In this document: positions 34,904 through 46,189 of the stretch, in pieces
Numbering within the stretch: the first letter of the stretch is position 1
Layout: each line of letters begins with the position of its first letter
Origin: Bombardia bombarda
Taxonomy: Eukaryota > Ascomycota > Sordariomycetes > Sordariales > Lasiosphaeriaceae
Assembly: GCA_030512295.1 (NCBI GenBank)
Contig: JAULSR010000004.1
Location: 1,612,001 to 1,676,000, forward strand
Direction: 5' to 3'
Length of the DNA stretch: 64,000 nucleotides
The notes under the pieces: generated by a model
What the model saw: only the letters and a program-made list of their open reading frames with translations
Database searches by the model: none
Told to the model about the DNA's origin: nothing
Position numbers and translations under genes: made by a program

Positions 34904-35454
34904 ATGTCCAAGGCCCGCGCAGCTGGTGGTGTCGACCAGATCGTCAAGCTCATCGTCGGAGCTGGCCAGGCGAGCCCTAGTCCCCCCATCGGTCCGGCAC
35001 TTGGAAGCAAGGGCATCAAGTCGATGGACTTTTGCAAGGTCCGTCGATGCTGCACATAGGCGACATTCCATGCTCTACCCAAGAATCAAGACTGACATAC
35101 GGCTGGCAAAATCTGCAGGAGTTCAATGCACGGACAGGACAGATGATCACAGGCACACCGATGCCCGTCAGAGTAACGGTCAGGCCTGACAGGACATTCC
35201 ACTTCGACATCCGGACGCCGCAGACGTCGTGGCTCCTGCTCAACGCCGCCGAGGTGGCGCCCGGAAAGAAGGGCAAGAGAAAGGGCGCGAGCAATCCCGG
35301 GAAGGAGACGGTGGGCACGGTCAGCCTGAAGCACATCTACGAGATCGCAAAGATCAAGCAGTCTGAGCTGCGGCTCTCTGGACTGCCGCTGGAAGGCCTG
35401 TGCCGGTCAATCATCTTTCAGGCAAAGTCCATTGGCATCGATGTCGTTGCTTAA
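34904..35454 (+). CDS. MRPL19: Mitochondrial large-subunit ribosomal protein L11
   Basis: Exons 34904-35038 and 35119-35454, with an 80-nt intron (GTCCGT donor, CTGCAG acceptor), give 156 residues. The bacterial-type L11 (uL11) fold is plain: IVKLIVGAGQASPSPPIGPA and LGSKGIKSMDFCKEFNART in the N-domain, then IPV-like MPVRVTVRPDRTFHFDIRTP, VGTVSLKHIYEIAKIKQS and LEGLCRSIIFQAKSIGI in the rRNA-binding C-domain. L11 forms the GTPase-associated centre of the ribosome. The bacterial rather than cytosolic L12 type points to mitochondria, although no long presequence is present, as is usual for fungal members. The donor GTCCGT is unusual, but the junction restores the conserved K-EFN sequence. Confidence 0.93.
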
Positions 35455-37228
35455 GGTCTTTGTTTGACGTCGAATATCAAGTGTGCTGGGGCTGGGAAGC
35501 ATGGGGCGTTACGGTTGTTTCTAAAGTGTTGGAACTGGGGGAGCTCCTACCAGACTACGGCTGCATTGCCGTCGGGTGGCTACTATTGCCACGATTTTGT
35601 GGTTGTGTATATTCTGTTTTATCTGTACTACCAATTGTATGTAAGACTCCCCGGCCGGATAGCGATGTGAGTTATACGTTGTGCGTGATTCTTCTTCTCC
35701 CTTCTTCAACCTCGTTGTTCATCCAAAAGTGTCTATTAATACCAGCCCATTATACCACGTGCAGTGGTAAAGCTAAGGGCTTGGTATGATTAACACACGA
35801 CTCTCGTGGAGTAAGTCATTCCTAACATGAGGAGACAAAGCCTATCATACCTTGCGATAGTAAAAAATGAGGTGGTGTCTGGTGCAATGCTAGAGTCATG
35901 TGTTGGAGTAAATCCATTCTCACTCAAAATGCAAAATAAAGAAGTATCAATTTTCGTAGTGGCACAAATCCCTGACGATTGTGTCGCATCCGCCTTTTGA
36001 TACATTTCTTATACCCAAGTTGATGTTGGCCCAGGTCTCTCTGGTTTGAGATACGCCCTATTTTTACACTTGTGCACCTTTCAGTCCGAGCGAGTGAAGA
36101 GCGTTCCGCGGTTTACCTCAGACCAATTGCTTAGCGCGTCCTACAAGGCCATCCACTATGGCCCCAACTGGGCTGTCAAAGTGTCAAGGGCGAGACGGAA
36201 GGCCTTTAGATGGGACCATTGATGTCATCTCTGGGGTCGCCAACATCCGACTTGCATTATCAGCAAAGAAAGACAGCGCGTCGGTATCACAGCTACGATT
36301 CTCATTGATTGGCTTGTTGGATTGACACATGCAATCCGATATCTCGATAACATCAGACGTGCGTTGGTAGGCAGGTACATGCCTAAAACCCGAGGTACCT
36401 CAGATAGGTAGCTCGGCTCAAGGGCGTACTTCGGCTTGGATTCGTGATTTCATGAGGGGGAATCGGATCACGGCCCACTTATAGCAGTAATTCCATGCTT
36501 CCCATCTAGTTTCCACGGATAGGACACCACAGTATCGGCGTTGGATCGGCGCGAGGCCCGCTTTCCGTGACCTTCCGGAAGGTGTGTAGTGTCGAGGTAA
36601 CTGCCTGGTGACCTGTCTTCCTATGGACCCCCAACTGCGCGCTGTGAGTGGTGCTGTCAAAAAAGGCCGCCTCAGGGGCTCTTTTTACCACGCTCATCCA
36701 AACCGCCCATCGTTTCCAGTTTTTAAAGCAGATCATGGCCCTCATCTTCCCTGCGAGTCAGTGTCGCCGTCGAGAAAATTTGAAGATTTGATGCAGCGGC
36801 GAACAAACTTAGTCAGGGCCCCATAGTGAGCATCCCGGGTAGAGAGACCCCGGAACCCTGCGCACTGGTAAAGCCGGCGTGGCCGGATTTCAGGTCTGAG
36901 AGGTCTTTAAAGGGTACCCGTGCTCGAGCCGTGCCACCCGCAGATGTCCCCAACACAGGCAGGTACACCCTAGGTACCTGCCGAACCGCAGCTGAGAAAC
37001 GGATACCTGGCACGCCCCGTCGCCCATAACGCCCATAACGCCCCACTGAGTCGCAAACCTTCGGGCAGTCATCATCTCTTTGACCCGATCTCTTTCCTCT
37101 CGTATCTTGACCTCCCCATAACGCAGCTCACCAAGCCTTGAATTATCTCCGTCACCTGGTCAAGTGCCGATTATTCTCTTTTTCCCTTTCCCAGCGTGCC
37201 AGCAACAGGTTTGCGCATTTTGGTGAAA
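35455..37228. other. Intergenic region, 1.8 kb
   Basis: Between the L11 gene and the kinase gene, both on plus. No gene supported. It carries several GGTACCT/AGGTACC palindromes (36393-36399, 36972-36979) in the half nearer the kinase. Confidence 0.5.
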
Positions 37229-39803
37229 ATGGCGTCCGCCTTGCGCCAGAACGAAGGTGAGTGATCAACAACGAGAGCCGCTCGCTGCCCCTCATTGCGA
37301 CCGGGGTCCTTGCTAACACCGAGCACGGGACATTCAGAGCCTTCGCAAAGTGCGCCAGATACCCTCAACGAACACCAGAAAGCACAATCGCCGCTCGCTG
37401 TCCGCTTCAAATCGACCATTGAGGAGATCGACCCCAGGGATGCGAATTCGGGACTTCCCACCACCACCTCGACAACGGTGCCTGCCAAGGGATGGAGTCT
37501 CGGTGACCCAGGGGAAGTCACGCCCGATCAGATTCGAGATCTGTCAAATCGCCTCAAGGCCTGTCCGCTGCAGGAGCGGAGGATGAATATTTTTTCTTAT
37601 GAGCCATGCTCACTTCCCGTTTCCAGAGTACGTAGCCCGTATCCTCTTCACCATTCGGACACGGCATTACGGCGAATAGTCTCCCGCAATCGATCCAGCT
37701 GCTTCTTTGTTTGGTGGTTGGCGGGTCTACCGTTTAGACTAAACAAATTGGTGCTAACAATATTCCTGCAGACTGTATCGCATGACGATGATTCTCACGA
37801 GCCAAGCCGTGAGGGCACGCGATCCTCGGCTGGTCGCAGCTCGCCACTCCTCAGTCCTAATCTCAAGACCTCTGAGCTCCATACGCCTCCTCTGACCCCA
37901 GCTGGGACAAGCAGCGCAGAAGGATATATCAGCAAAGACTCTGGCGGTGTCCCCGGGAAGCCGACCCCTGTTCCCAACACCATCACCCCGCAAGATTCAA
38001 CTCATGAGCCGTCGTCTCCTGCGCCCCCTCGTCCGACTATTCAACTGCCAAAATCGACCGAACGAGTCTCACGGAGACCCCTCTCGCCAGACGGGAACGA
38101 ACAACCTCAGACGACAATCGGCGACCATCGCAGGGGTCTATTTACTGTTGGGGCTGGAGGCAACTCTCCCGGTGGCTCTCTGCCGGTATCCCGCGAAGGA
38201 AGCCCATCCAGGGCAGCGGCTGCATCACTATTCTACACCCGACATGCTCCGCCAACTGGAGATGCAAATGACCCATATGCCGCGCACAAGCGCGAATCCC
38301 ACAAGGGCACCATCGAACCCCGCTTTATTTTCTCGAGAAAGAGCAAAAAGCACACCTCGCCCAGTGCCTCAACCATCAGTTTGCCAAGACTTTCGACGGA
38401 TAAGCGTCATGCAGGAAGGAAAGACGAGCTCCAGGCGGATGACGTTTCAGTCCACAGCCGAAACAGCTCCATGGTGGATTTGAAGCGATTCTTCAAGCTG
38501 GGAACCGGTAACAAAGCAAGGAGAGCCGCATCCCCGGCTGCGTCTGTTAGGTCAGGGGCAAAAACTCCTCCCGGATCAAAGACCCAGATTCCCTTCGGTG
38601 ACGACCATGGCCTTACTTCCAAGTACGGCAAGCTCGGCAAGGTTCTGGGTGCCGGCGCTGGTGGCTCTGTGAGGCTTATGAGGCGGAGCGAGGACGACAC
38701 CGTTTTTGCCGTCAAGGAGTTCCGTCCCCGTCACTCGTATGAGACGGATCGGGAATACGTCAAGAAGCTTACGGCTGAATATTGCATGGGTTCCTCTTTG
38801 CACCACGGAAATATTATCGAGACGCTTGACATCGTCCAGGAGAAGGGCAAGTGGTACGAGGTGATGGAGTACGCCCCGTTTGACCTTTTCGCCATCGTCA
38901 TGACCGGGAAGATGTCTCGGGAAGAAGTTAGCTGTTGCTTCCTGCAGATACTGAGTGGTGTCACGTACCTGCACAGCATGGGCCTTGCGCATCGTGATTT
39001 GAAGCTCGACAACGTGGTGGTGAGTGCTAAAGGCATTATGAAGATTATCGACTTTGGAAGCGCACATGTCTACAAATATCCATTTGAACACGGCACTGTT
39101 CCTGCGTCTGGTAAGTAGCAGACCCTCTCTCCTGAGTGGGATAACTGCTAATCATCTCGTTATAGGCATCGTTGGTTCAGACCCCTACCTCGCGCCAGAG
39201 GTCTACGATGAGAAGAAATACGACCCGCAGGCGGTTGATATTTGGTCACTGGCCATCATTTACTGCTGCATGACGCTTAGGCGGTTCCCCTGGAAGGTGC
39301 CCCGCATGACTGATAGCTCGTTCAAACTCTTCGCAGCTGAGCCATCCCCTGGCCATGACCCCAAGAAGCTTATGTTCCCGCCGGCCATGTCAACTTCAGC
39401 GTTGAACGAAGTTGCGGCCAGAGATTTTGATCCTCAGTCAATCCGCGTGGACAAAAAGCCGACAGAGGAGCAAAAGAAGGCTGACCCAAAGCCTGAAACA
39501 AAGTCTGAGCAAAAGTCAACAGGTTCGGCATCGACGCCAAGCACCGATGCCCCTGCGGGTGAGAAAAAGGAGGTCATCCGCGGTCCCTGGAGAATTCTCA
39601 GACTCCTTCCTAGAGAAAGCAGGCACATAATCGGGCGGATGCTGGAACTCGATCCAAAGAAAAGAGCACAAATGAGCGAGATCTTGGATGACCCCTGGGT
39701 TTCCAACACGGTTATATGCCGGCAGATCGAGCCCGGTACTGTGGTAAACGCAGAGGATCATACACATATCCTCGAACCGCCGGCGACTCCTACGGCTAAA
39801 TAA
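37229..39803 (+). CDS. Serine/threonine protein kinase of the HAL4/SAT4 (HAL5/NPR) group
   Basis: Exons 37229-37256, 37338-37627, 37772-39110 and 39166-39803 give 764 residues. Residues 1-385 are Ser/Pro/Thr-rich and look disordered. The kinase domain runs from about 390 to 745: Gly loop LGAGAGGSVRL, VAIK-like FAVKEFRP, catalytic HRDLKLDN (about 513), metal-binding DFG (IIDFGSAHVYKYPF), APE (GSDPYLAPEVYDEKKYDP) and DIWSLAIIYCCM. The H..GIVGSDPYLAPEV and YDPQAVDIWSL strings are typical of the Hal4/Hal5 kinases, which in yeast stabilise potassium and nutrient transporters at the plasma membrane. A Lys/Pro/Ser insert (about residues 630-680) interrupts the C-lobe, as often in this group. All catalytic residues are present. 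The start at 37229 is supported by an 81-nt intron that restores frame (QNE-EPSQS). Confidence 0.92.
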
Positions 39804-40915
39804 TTGCATAATTGCACGAACAATCACATCACAATGGGCGGGATTTCCGGGGGGCAAGAGAGGGTTTTTCATGTTGTTATTTGCTAAGCACCTCGCGGTG
39901 TAGGATATGGGGACTCTTTCGGTCACCTCCAGATTATGTGTGCAGCTTTTTACTTGGGAGACAGTGTCTTGGTAAGGAGCCATAGTGGGAAGGGGAAGAG
40001 AGAGAGCGATTGGCGGGTCCTATTTCACACTAGACAGACGACGGACGGGTATTGTATGGGGGATGATGAGAGCGGGGTCTCGGGCATCCAGCGGAAGTTT
40101 CTGTGGCAGGGACAGGTAAGTTTCATCTCTATGCAGCAGAACTACTTCAGCGAGTAGATTACAGGTATGATCGATGTGTATGTACATAACGGCGAGGCCC
40201 GGGGCTTCTGAATTGGACTGATTGGGCGGCGGCTATATGTTTTTGATCTAATGTTTTGAGGATTTAGTACTCTAGATAACAAGATCGAGGCGTTGTTGTA
40301 TTTAGACTTTCTGGGGGAGGAGTGATGAATTGAGGACTTAGATAAATGACCTCACCGGGAATCCAGGTCGGTATTTATTCGTACTCCGTAGTGAAACAAA
40401 CACGTGTAGGTGTCGCGTCGGGGAGAATCATTAAAACCCCAGTCGATTTCCACCACGCTCGAGCTGAAACCAGCCAATGGGATGCGCTGCGATGGTCGGA
40501 TTGGGGACGACGACGACGTCAAGGTGCCCCAAGCGGACAGGAGTGTCCCCGGTTACCAACGGGCAGGCGTGGACGTTGAATTACTGACCAATCATGAAGC
40601 GACATCGGCATGGGAGAAACCTCTGCTCCGGGCTCCAGAGAAGTGAAGGGGAAAAATTGGAGATCTTCTAGATGGCCTTGGAAGTTCTCCGCGAAGCCGG
40701 CCGTGCACGATCGATTCCCTCCCCTAACCTACGTGTACCTAGCTTAGCTTACCTGCCTATCCGCGGGCCCGATTGAAATTGGAGCTTCGACACCTCTGCC
40801 AATTTTCTCCCTCTTGCGCATCTCCCGAACTTTTGAACCGAATCGCAACCACACAACACACACACCCTTACGACTTTCTATCGCTTAAGTTTGCATTACC
40901 CGCAAATCCTTCACA
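39804..40915. other. Intergenic region upstream of HSP10
   Basis: No gene supported. The promoter-proximal part has GTGTACCTAGCTTAGCTTACC near 40732-40752. I see no certain heat-shock element cluster. Confidence 0.5.
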
Positions 40916-41900
40916 ATGGTATGTCTTGCTTCTTTTTGCGAGTATGGATTTTTGGGGGCGATGCAATGGCAGGAGAGCTAGCAGCTAGTCGGCTGGCTGG
41001 GCAGACAGGCAGGCAGACGGACGGACGGACAGAAGCCAGAACTCGGAGCTTTATAGCATCACGCGACGGAGCTTCTTCCGCTGCTCTTCTTCCGTTGCTG
41101 CTGCTACTGCTGCTACTCTAGCTTTGCTTAGCCTGCCCATCCTTTTCTTTCTGCCTGCATGCATAGCACAAAACACACATACACATCACGCGCGCGCAGC
41201 ATACAGATTATACTAACTTAAAACCTTTACTTACTTTGAATCAGGCCACCACCACCATCCGATCGATCAAGTCCCTCGTCCCTCTGCTGGACCGCGTGCT
41301 CGTCCAGCGCGTCAAGGCCGAGGCCAAGACGGCCACGGGTATCTACCTCCCCGAGTCGAGCGTCAAGGAGCTCAACGAGGGCAAGGTGCTGGCTGTCGGA
41401 CCCGGCGGCATCGACCGCGAGGGCAAGCGCGTGCCAATGGGCGTCGCCGCCGGTGACCGGGTTCTCATCCCCCAGGTACGTTCAGTCGTTCGGGAAGTTT
41501 CTTCCATACGCACTTAATATTCCATACGTCTGTCGCAATCAAAAGAGGGAGATGAACGGAGAGAAAAAGACAGAAGGAGGAGATGGAATTGGTGGAAGAA
41601 TGAGATGAAGAGAAATGAAGAGAAATGAGATGCAAGAGACGCGCAATGCTGACGAGATGATATTATAGTATGGTGGTTCGCCTGTTAAGGTCGGTGAGCA
41701 GGAATACCACCTCTTCCGGGACAGCGAGTAAGTCTAGGCCCTTTCATTTTCTTTCCCTCGCCCTACTGCGGATCACATACGACGGCTGCGGTTGCGGCTT
41801 CCGTTGTCTGCCGGCATTAGTATCTTGCATACCGTTGTAAATTGTGGCTGACCATGGTTGCGACTCGTCTATTAGGATCCTGGCCAAGATCAACGAGTAA
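40916..41900 (+). CDS. HSP10: Mitochondrial 10-kDa chaperonin (Hsp10/GroES)
   Basis: Coding parts are 40916-40918, 41245-41475, 41669-41727 and 41876-41900, giving 105 residues. The first coding part is the ATG alone, followed at once by a GTATGT donor and a 326-nt intron ending in AATCAG. The protein is a full GroES: LVPLLDRVLVQRVKAEAKT, TATGIYLPESSVKELNEGKV, VGPGGIDREGKRVPMGVAAG (containing the region beside the roof), DRVLIPQYGGSPVKVGEQEY and ILAKINE at the end. It caps Hsp60 in the mitochondrial matrix to fold imported proteins. Length matches the family. The introns after PQ and after DSE are both phase-consistent. A GT-rich run follows the stop in the 3' UTR. Confidence 0.95.
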
Positions 41901-44024
41901 AGAAGAGATACCCATAAATCACGGCGTGTGTGTGTGTGTGTGTAACCATATATAATGTACCAAAAGTTTAAAAGAACGAGAGATGGGGCGCAAATGTACG
42001 AGTCGAGTGAGGGAGAGAGAGACTGAGATAAGATAGGTAGTGATCTATCCATCTATGTATCTATCATGTATTTCTCTGCGGCCCGCGGCGGTTTGCATAG
42101 ACCGGTGTAATTTGGGTGCATTTTTTTTTTTTATCGGGCGGGCTGTCTCGGTTTTTTTCTCTTTTTCTGTTCCTCTCACGTCTGTCATACCTTGCCACGT
42201 AAAGAGACACGCCCTGGGTGGTGTCTAGGTTGAGGTGAAGACAGACAGGGCCAGACAGGGCCAGACAGAGACAGGGAAAATTATACATCTCTCCACTCTT
42301 ATCAAACATGTGGCGTTAAACTGGGCAGTTGGCGAAGAAAACAAAAACTACCGCACATGCATATTGTCTCCCGGCAGGTTGTAATGTGTGTATGCATGTT
42401 CGTCGGGCTGATGCACCGGGTTTTGTTTCCTCACTGTTTTTTTCCCTGGTGTGGCTCACTCAGGGGGTTGGTGGGCTTTTTTTGTGTTTCATGTTTCAAG
42501 CCCATTCAGGGGAAATCAACCGCGGGAGAGCGGGGGGGAAGACGGGTGCAAACATATCCAACCATGCTGGTTCCGAACTCACGGTCCGTTGCAGGAGTCC
42601 AGTCGGGTCTGGGCAATCAGGCGAGTTGCATAAGAGCAGATTCAATTGCTTTATTGAACGAATCACAGGTATCGGGGTAGAAATGAAAGGTGTGATTGTC
42701 AGTTCATCGATGTGTAGGCTCCTTTCGCTGGTGAACATTGAGCGTTGGGCAACTTTAAAATCCTTCCGCCTTATGGATTGCCAATGCGACCTTGCGGGAA
42801 AGCATGGCAAACATGCAGGTCCAATGGTAACAATTGTTTGTTTGCGTTCGGAAACGTAGCGTTAATAAAGCTTGGTCGTCAGTGGGAAGCTCTTCCCGTG
42901 TCCACTGGGGAGGCGACGCCACAGGACCGTCTAATTAAGCGCCCGTCCGCCAAACAAACGTCGTCCCTTCCTCTCGCACGCCTCTGGGGCATCCACCCAA
43001 GGACTCAGATCGACACCGCTCATCCCTTCCCTTTTGACATGTCACCACACTTCTCTAACACGCCAAGGTCAGGATGCTGAGCATAGTGTGGTCGCACACC
43101 CGAGGGGGAACAAGATACACAATTATTATCTCCCCCTTGGGTCGATTTATTCCAGGTTCCATTCCCCGCAGTGGCTTCCCTCGGTTCTCGGGTCCCTGCT
43201 TCTGATGTTGTCTGCACTCTGGAAAAGGGGCGCGGCCGTGTAAGCCAGGCACTCCTTTTTCTGGATATGTGCATATCATCCATCATATGATGGAATGAAG
43301 GCAAGGGGCGAGAGGGAGGAGGGAGCGAGCAGCAAGTAATGGTCTTCCTTCCTTCTGCCCCCTCCGTCAATACCATCATGTATGCATCAAGTGAAGGTGA
43401 GGTTCTTGTGTGTGGAGGACTGAGTAGGGCACTCAAGCTCAAACGCGCCATCATTTCCACAGCCGACACGTCTTCCCTTCTGTTTGTCTCTCTTGTGTTT
43501 TCGTCTCCTTCCCTCCTTCCATCACCTTTCCTGCGTAGGACGACGATGATCTCTGCTAGCCCTTGTTGAGGAGAACCTGGTCGTTCTATCTCCCTCCTTA
43601 CACTCTCTACCCTTTCTCTTGCCTCGCCTGGCATTTTCTATTTCACTCTCTTTTTCCTCCTCAAGCACTCAAGATTGGGCCTGGCTTCTTCTCTTCTTCA
43701 TCCATTCATTTGGAAACAGGCAAGGCTCTGTCATCCGGTCCTTCACTCTTTCGGTCCCGTTCGAGACGCATGCGCACTTTACATTCAGGCGATTATATAA
43801 GATTGTGACTTGATTCACACATTCTTTACTTCACCCATTCTCCGAGACCCTCGATTCTCAAAACCCTATTCTACAACCCTACTTGTCTCTTTGACACACA
43901 CACTCTTTCTCCCGCCAACTCTGAGAGATTTGCATTCTTGACCACCACTTTCTGTTTACAGGCCATCGATCTTTTACGGTCTTTTCTACTATACGTGGCT
44001 GGCCATCTACCAAACCAAGAAGAA
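41901..44024. other. Intergenic region, 2.1 kb, with simple repeats
   Basis: No gene supported. Contains (GT)9 at 41926-41943, a T12 run at 42121-42132 and pyrimidine-rich sequence leading to the LPMO gene. Confidence 0.5.
43794..43801 (+). promoter_or_regulatory. Probable TATA box of the LPMO gene
   Basis: TATATAAG lies 224 nt upstream of the LPMO start codon, after which the sequence is CT-rich, as in highly expressed fungal promoters. Inferred from sequence only. Confidence 0.4.
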
Positions 44025-45445
44025 ATGCGTCCTTCCTTCTTCATGTTCGGGCTGGCGAGCACCTTCGCCAGCCTGGCAAGCGCCCACACCGTCCTCAGCG
44101 ATATCTACATCAACGGCCAGAACAAGGGCGACGGCACGTGTATCCGCATGGCAACCAACGGCAGCCTCTGCACCGCGCCCATCAAAGACCTCAACAGCAA
44201 GGAGATGGCATGCGGCCGCGACGGACAGACAGCCGTGGCGTACACGTGCCAGGCCCCCAAAAGCGCCAAGTTGACCTTTGCCTTCCGCGAGTACGCCGAC
44301 CTCTCCCAGACGGGTGCCATCGACCCGTCCCACCTCGGCCCGGCCGCCGTCTACCTCAAGGCCGTGTCCAAGATGGACGGCGACTCGGCCGCCGGCTCGG
44401 GCTGGTTCAAGATCTGGGACGAGGGCTACGTCTCTTCCACCAACAAGTGGGCCACCCAGAAGCTCATCGACCAAAAGGGCCTCCTCAGCATCAAGCTGCC
44501 CTCAGGCCTCCCCACGGGCTACTACCTCGTCCGCACCGAGATCCTTACCCTCCAGAACGTCACGAACAACTACGTCGAGCCCCAGTTCTACATCAACTGC
44601 GCCCAGCTCTTCATCCAGGGCGGCACCAACCCATCCTTGTCCGTCCCCTCCTCCAAGAAGGTCAGCATCCCGGGCCACGTCGGCGCGGGCGAGTCCTCCC
44701 TCACCTTCAACGTCTACAAGACCCCTATGACAAGTCGTACAACACCCCCGGCCCAGACGTCTACTACCCCGTCAGCTCCTCCTCCTCTCTCATCTCCGCA
44801 GTCGCCGCCCCCCAGACCCAAGGCGTCGTCCCGTCCACCTGCCTCATCAAGAACGGCAACTGGTGCGGCTTCGAGGTCGACACCTACACCAAGGACGAGA
44901 TGGGCTGCTGGGCCGCCGTGACCGACTGCTACAACCAGCTCGACGCCTGCTACGACCAAGCCCCGCCCACCGGGTACGCGGGCTGCGAGAAGTGGAGCAA
45001 CAACAAGTGCGAGAAGATCAAGGCCGGCTGCTCGGCCGGCGACTTCACCGGACCGCCCAACAAGGGCGTCAAGCTGGGCGATGTGCTGTTGCAGAATCTC
45101 GCGGCGAGCGACCTGCCGGCGAGCGAGCCCGAGCCGAGCGGGGATGAGGCTGTTGATGCGGTGGAGGATACGACTGGTGAGTCGGCTGCGGATGATACGG
45201 CTGCGGATGCTGCTGCTGATGTTGCTGCCACTTCGTCTTCGTCTTCCACACCACCAACTGCATCGGTGTATGTGTCGCTTCCAGCATCATCAGCCTCCGC
45301 GGTAGAGTCCTCGGTTACAGCTACACCTACTGCTGCTGCTGCTGCTGCTGCTGTCACCACTGTCACTACCACCTCTACCGTCACCAAACATGGCTGCGGC
45401 GGACCAAGCCGCATAGTCCGACGGGTCGTTTACGTACAGGCGTAA
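44025..45445 (+). CDS. AA9 lytic polysaccharide monooxygenase (former GH61), frame broken once
   Basis: ATG 44025 opens a 20-residue signal peptide ending LASLASA before His21 (HTVLSDIYING), which becomes the N-terminal copper-binding histidine. The second copper ligand is His103 (DPSHLGPAAVYL), and the axial Tyr189 lies in EPQFYINCAQL, so the active site is complete. At 44722-44725 the coding strand has four C; one more C would link NVYKTP to YDKSYNTPGPDVYYP, and the frame then runs to the stop at 45445 (473 residues in all). The C-terminal half has a cysteine-rich module (CLIKNGNWCGFEV, GCWAAVTDCYNQLDACYD, GPPNKGVKLGD) seen in some fungal AA9 proteins, then acidic and Ala/Thr-rich tail sequence. 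The enzyme cleaves cellulose or related glucans oxidatively outside the cell. The frame break is probably a base-calling or assembly error. Confidence 0.9.
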
Positions 45446-46189
45446 ACAGATGAACGAAAAGTTTCCTCGTTCATTACCCCGAAGCATGGATGGTGCATGA
45501 AAGAGACGGACAAGTAGACATATAAACGGACAATCATTTCGAGGGAGAAAGAGGGACAAAAAGTGATTTTGCGATGTGTCTGTGTAAGCAGCAAGCGGGG
45601 GAGAGCGGCTTTGCTTTATTTGTTGAGCTTCTGGGAGCATTTACCATGTCTTTCAAGTTCGTTCTGCTTAGTGGCCTTCTTCTGATCATTCTTTGCTGGG
45701 CTGGGCTGGGCTTATGAGACAACTCCGACATCTGTTTTGGTTACCTACACAAGGGAGGGAGTAGGTGCCTAAACAGAGTTGGATACTATCTGTCTGTTTT
45801 ATTCTTCTCTTCTTTTTCTTCTTACTTTTCTCCATCCTTCTTGTTCTTTTTACGCAATCATGACAACCTGTTTACTCTCTATGTTATATCTCTTTCCCTA
45901 CTAAAAGGAGAGAAGAAATGACAAAAAGAGGAACTGGCGATTTTACCATTCTACAATGTATATATATATTTTTAACACAAACCTACCTACTTCATTTACA
46001 TCTCGACTCTAAAAGTAGGGTACATAGGCAGTGCAATTTTACACAAGAAACTTGGGCAGATATTCAACACCATTCTGAGCGACACACTTCCATCTCCAGT
46101 GCATAATCACGCAAAAACGTAGCCGATTGTAATATGTACCAGAAAGACCCAAATCCTATTATTCAACCATGTGGTATTTTACCAGTATG
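45446..46189. other. Convergent 3' intergenic region
   Basis: Between the LPMO and BMS1 stops. T-rich and A-rich tracts and a short TA repeat near 45958-45968; no gene seen. Confidence 0.5.

Noticed and set aside
41926..42132. GT and T runs after HSP10 as possible regulatory sites
   Set aside because: Simple repeats in a 3' flank; nothing beyond composition suggests a function.
44138..44700. Plus-strand Arg/Pro/His-rich open frame overlapping the start of the LPMO gene
   Set aside because: Only its part after 44726 is real LPMO sequence. Before that, the other frame carries the signal peptide and copper ligands.
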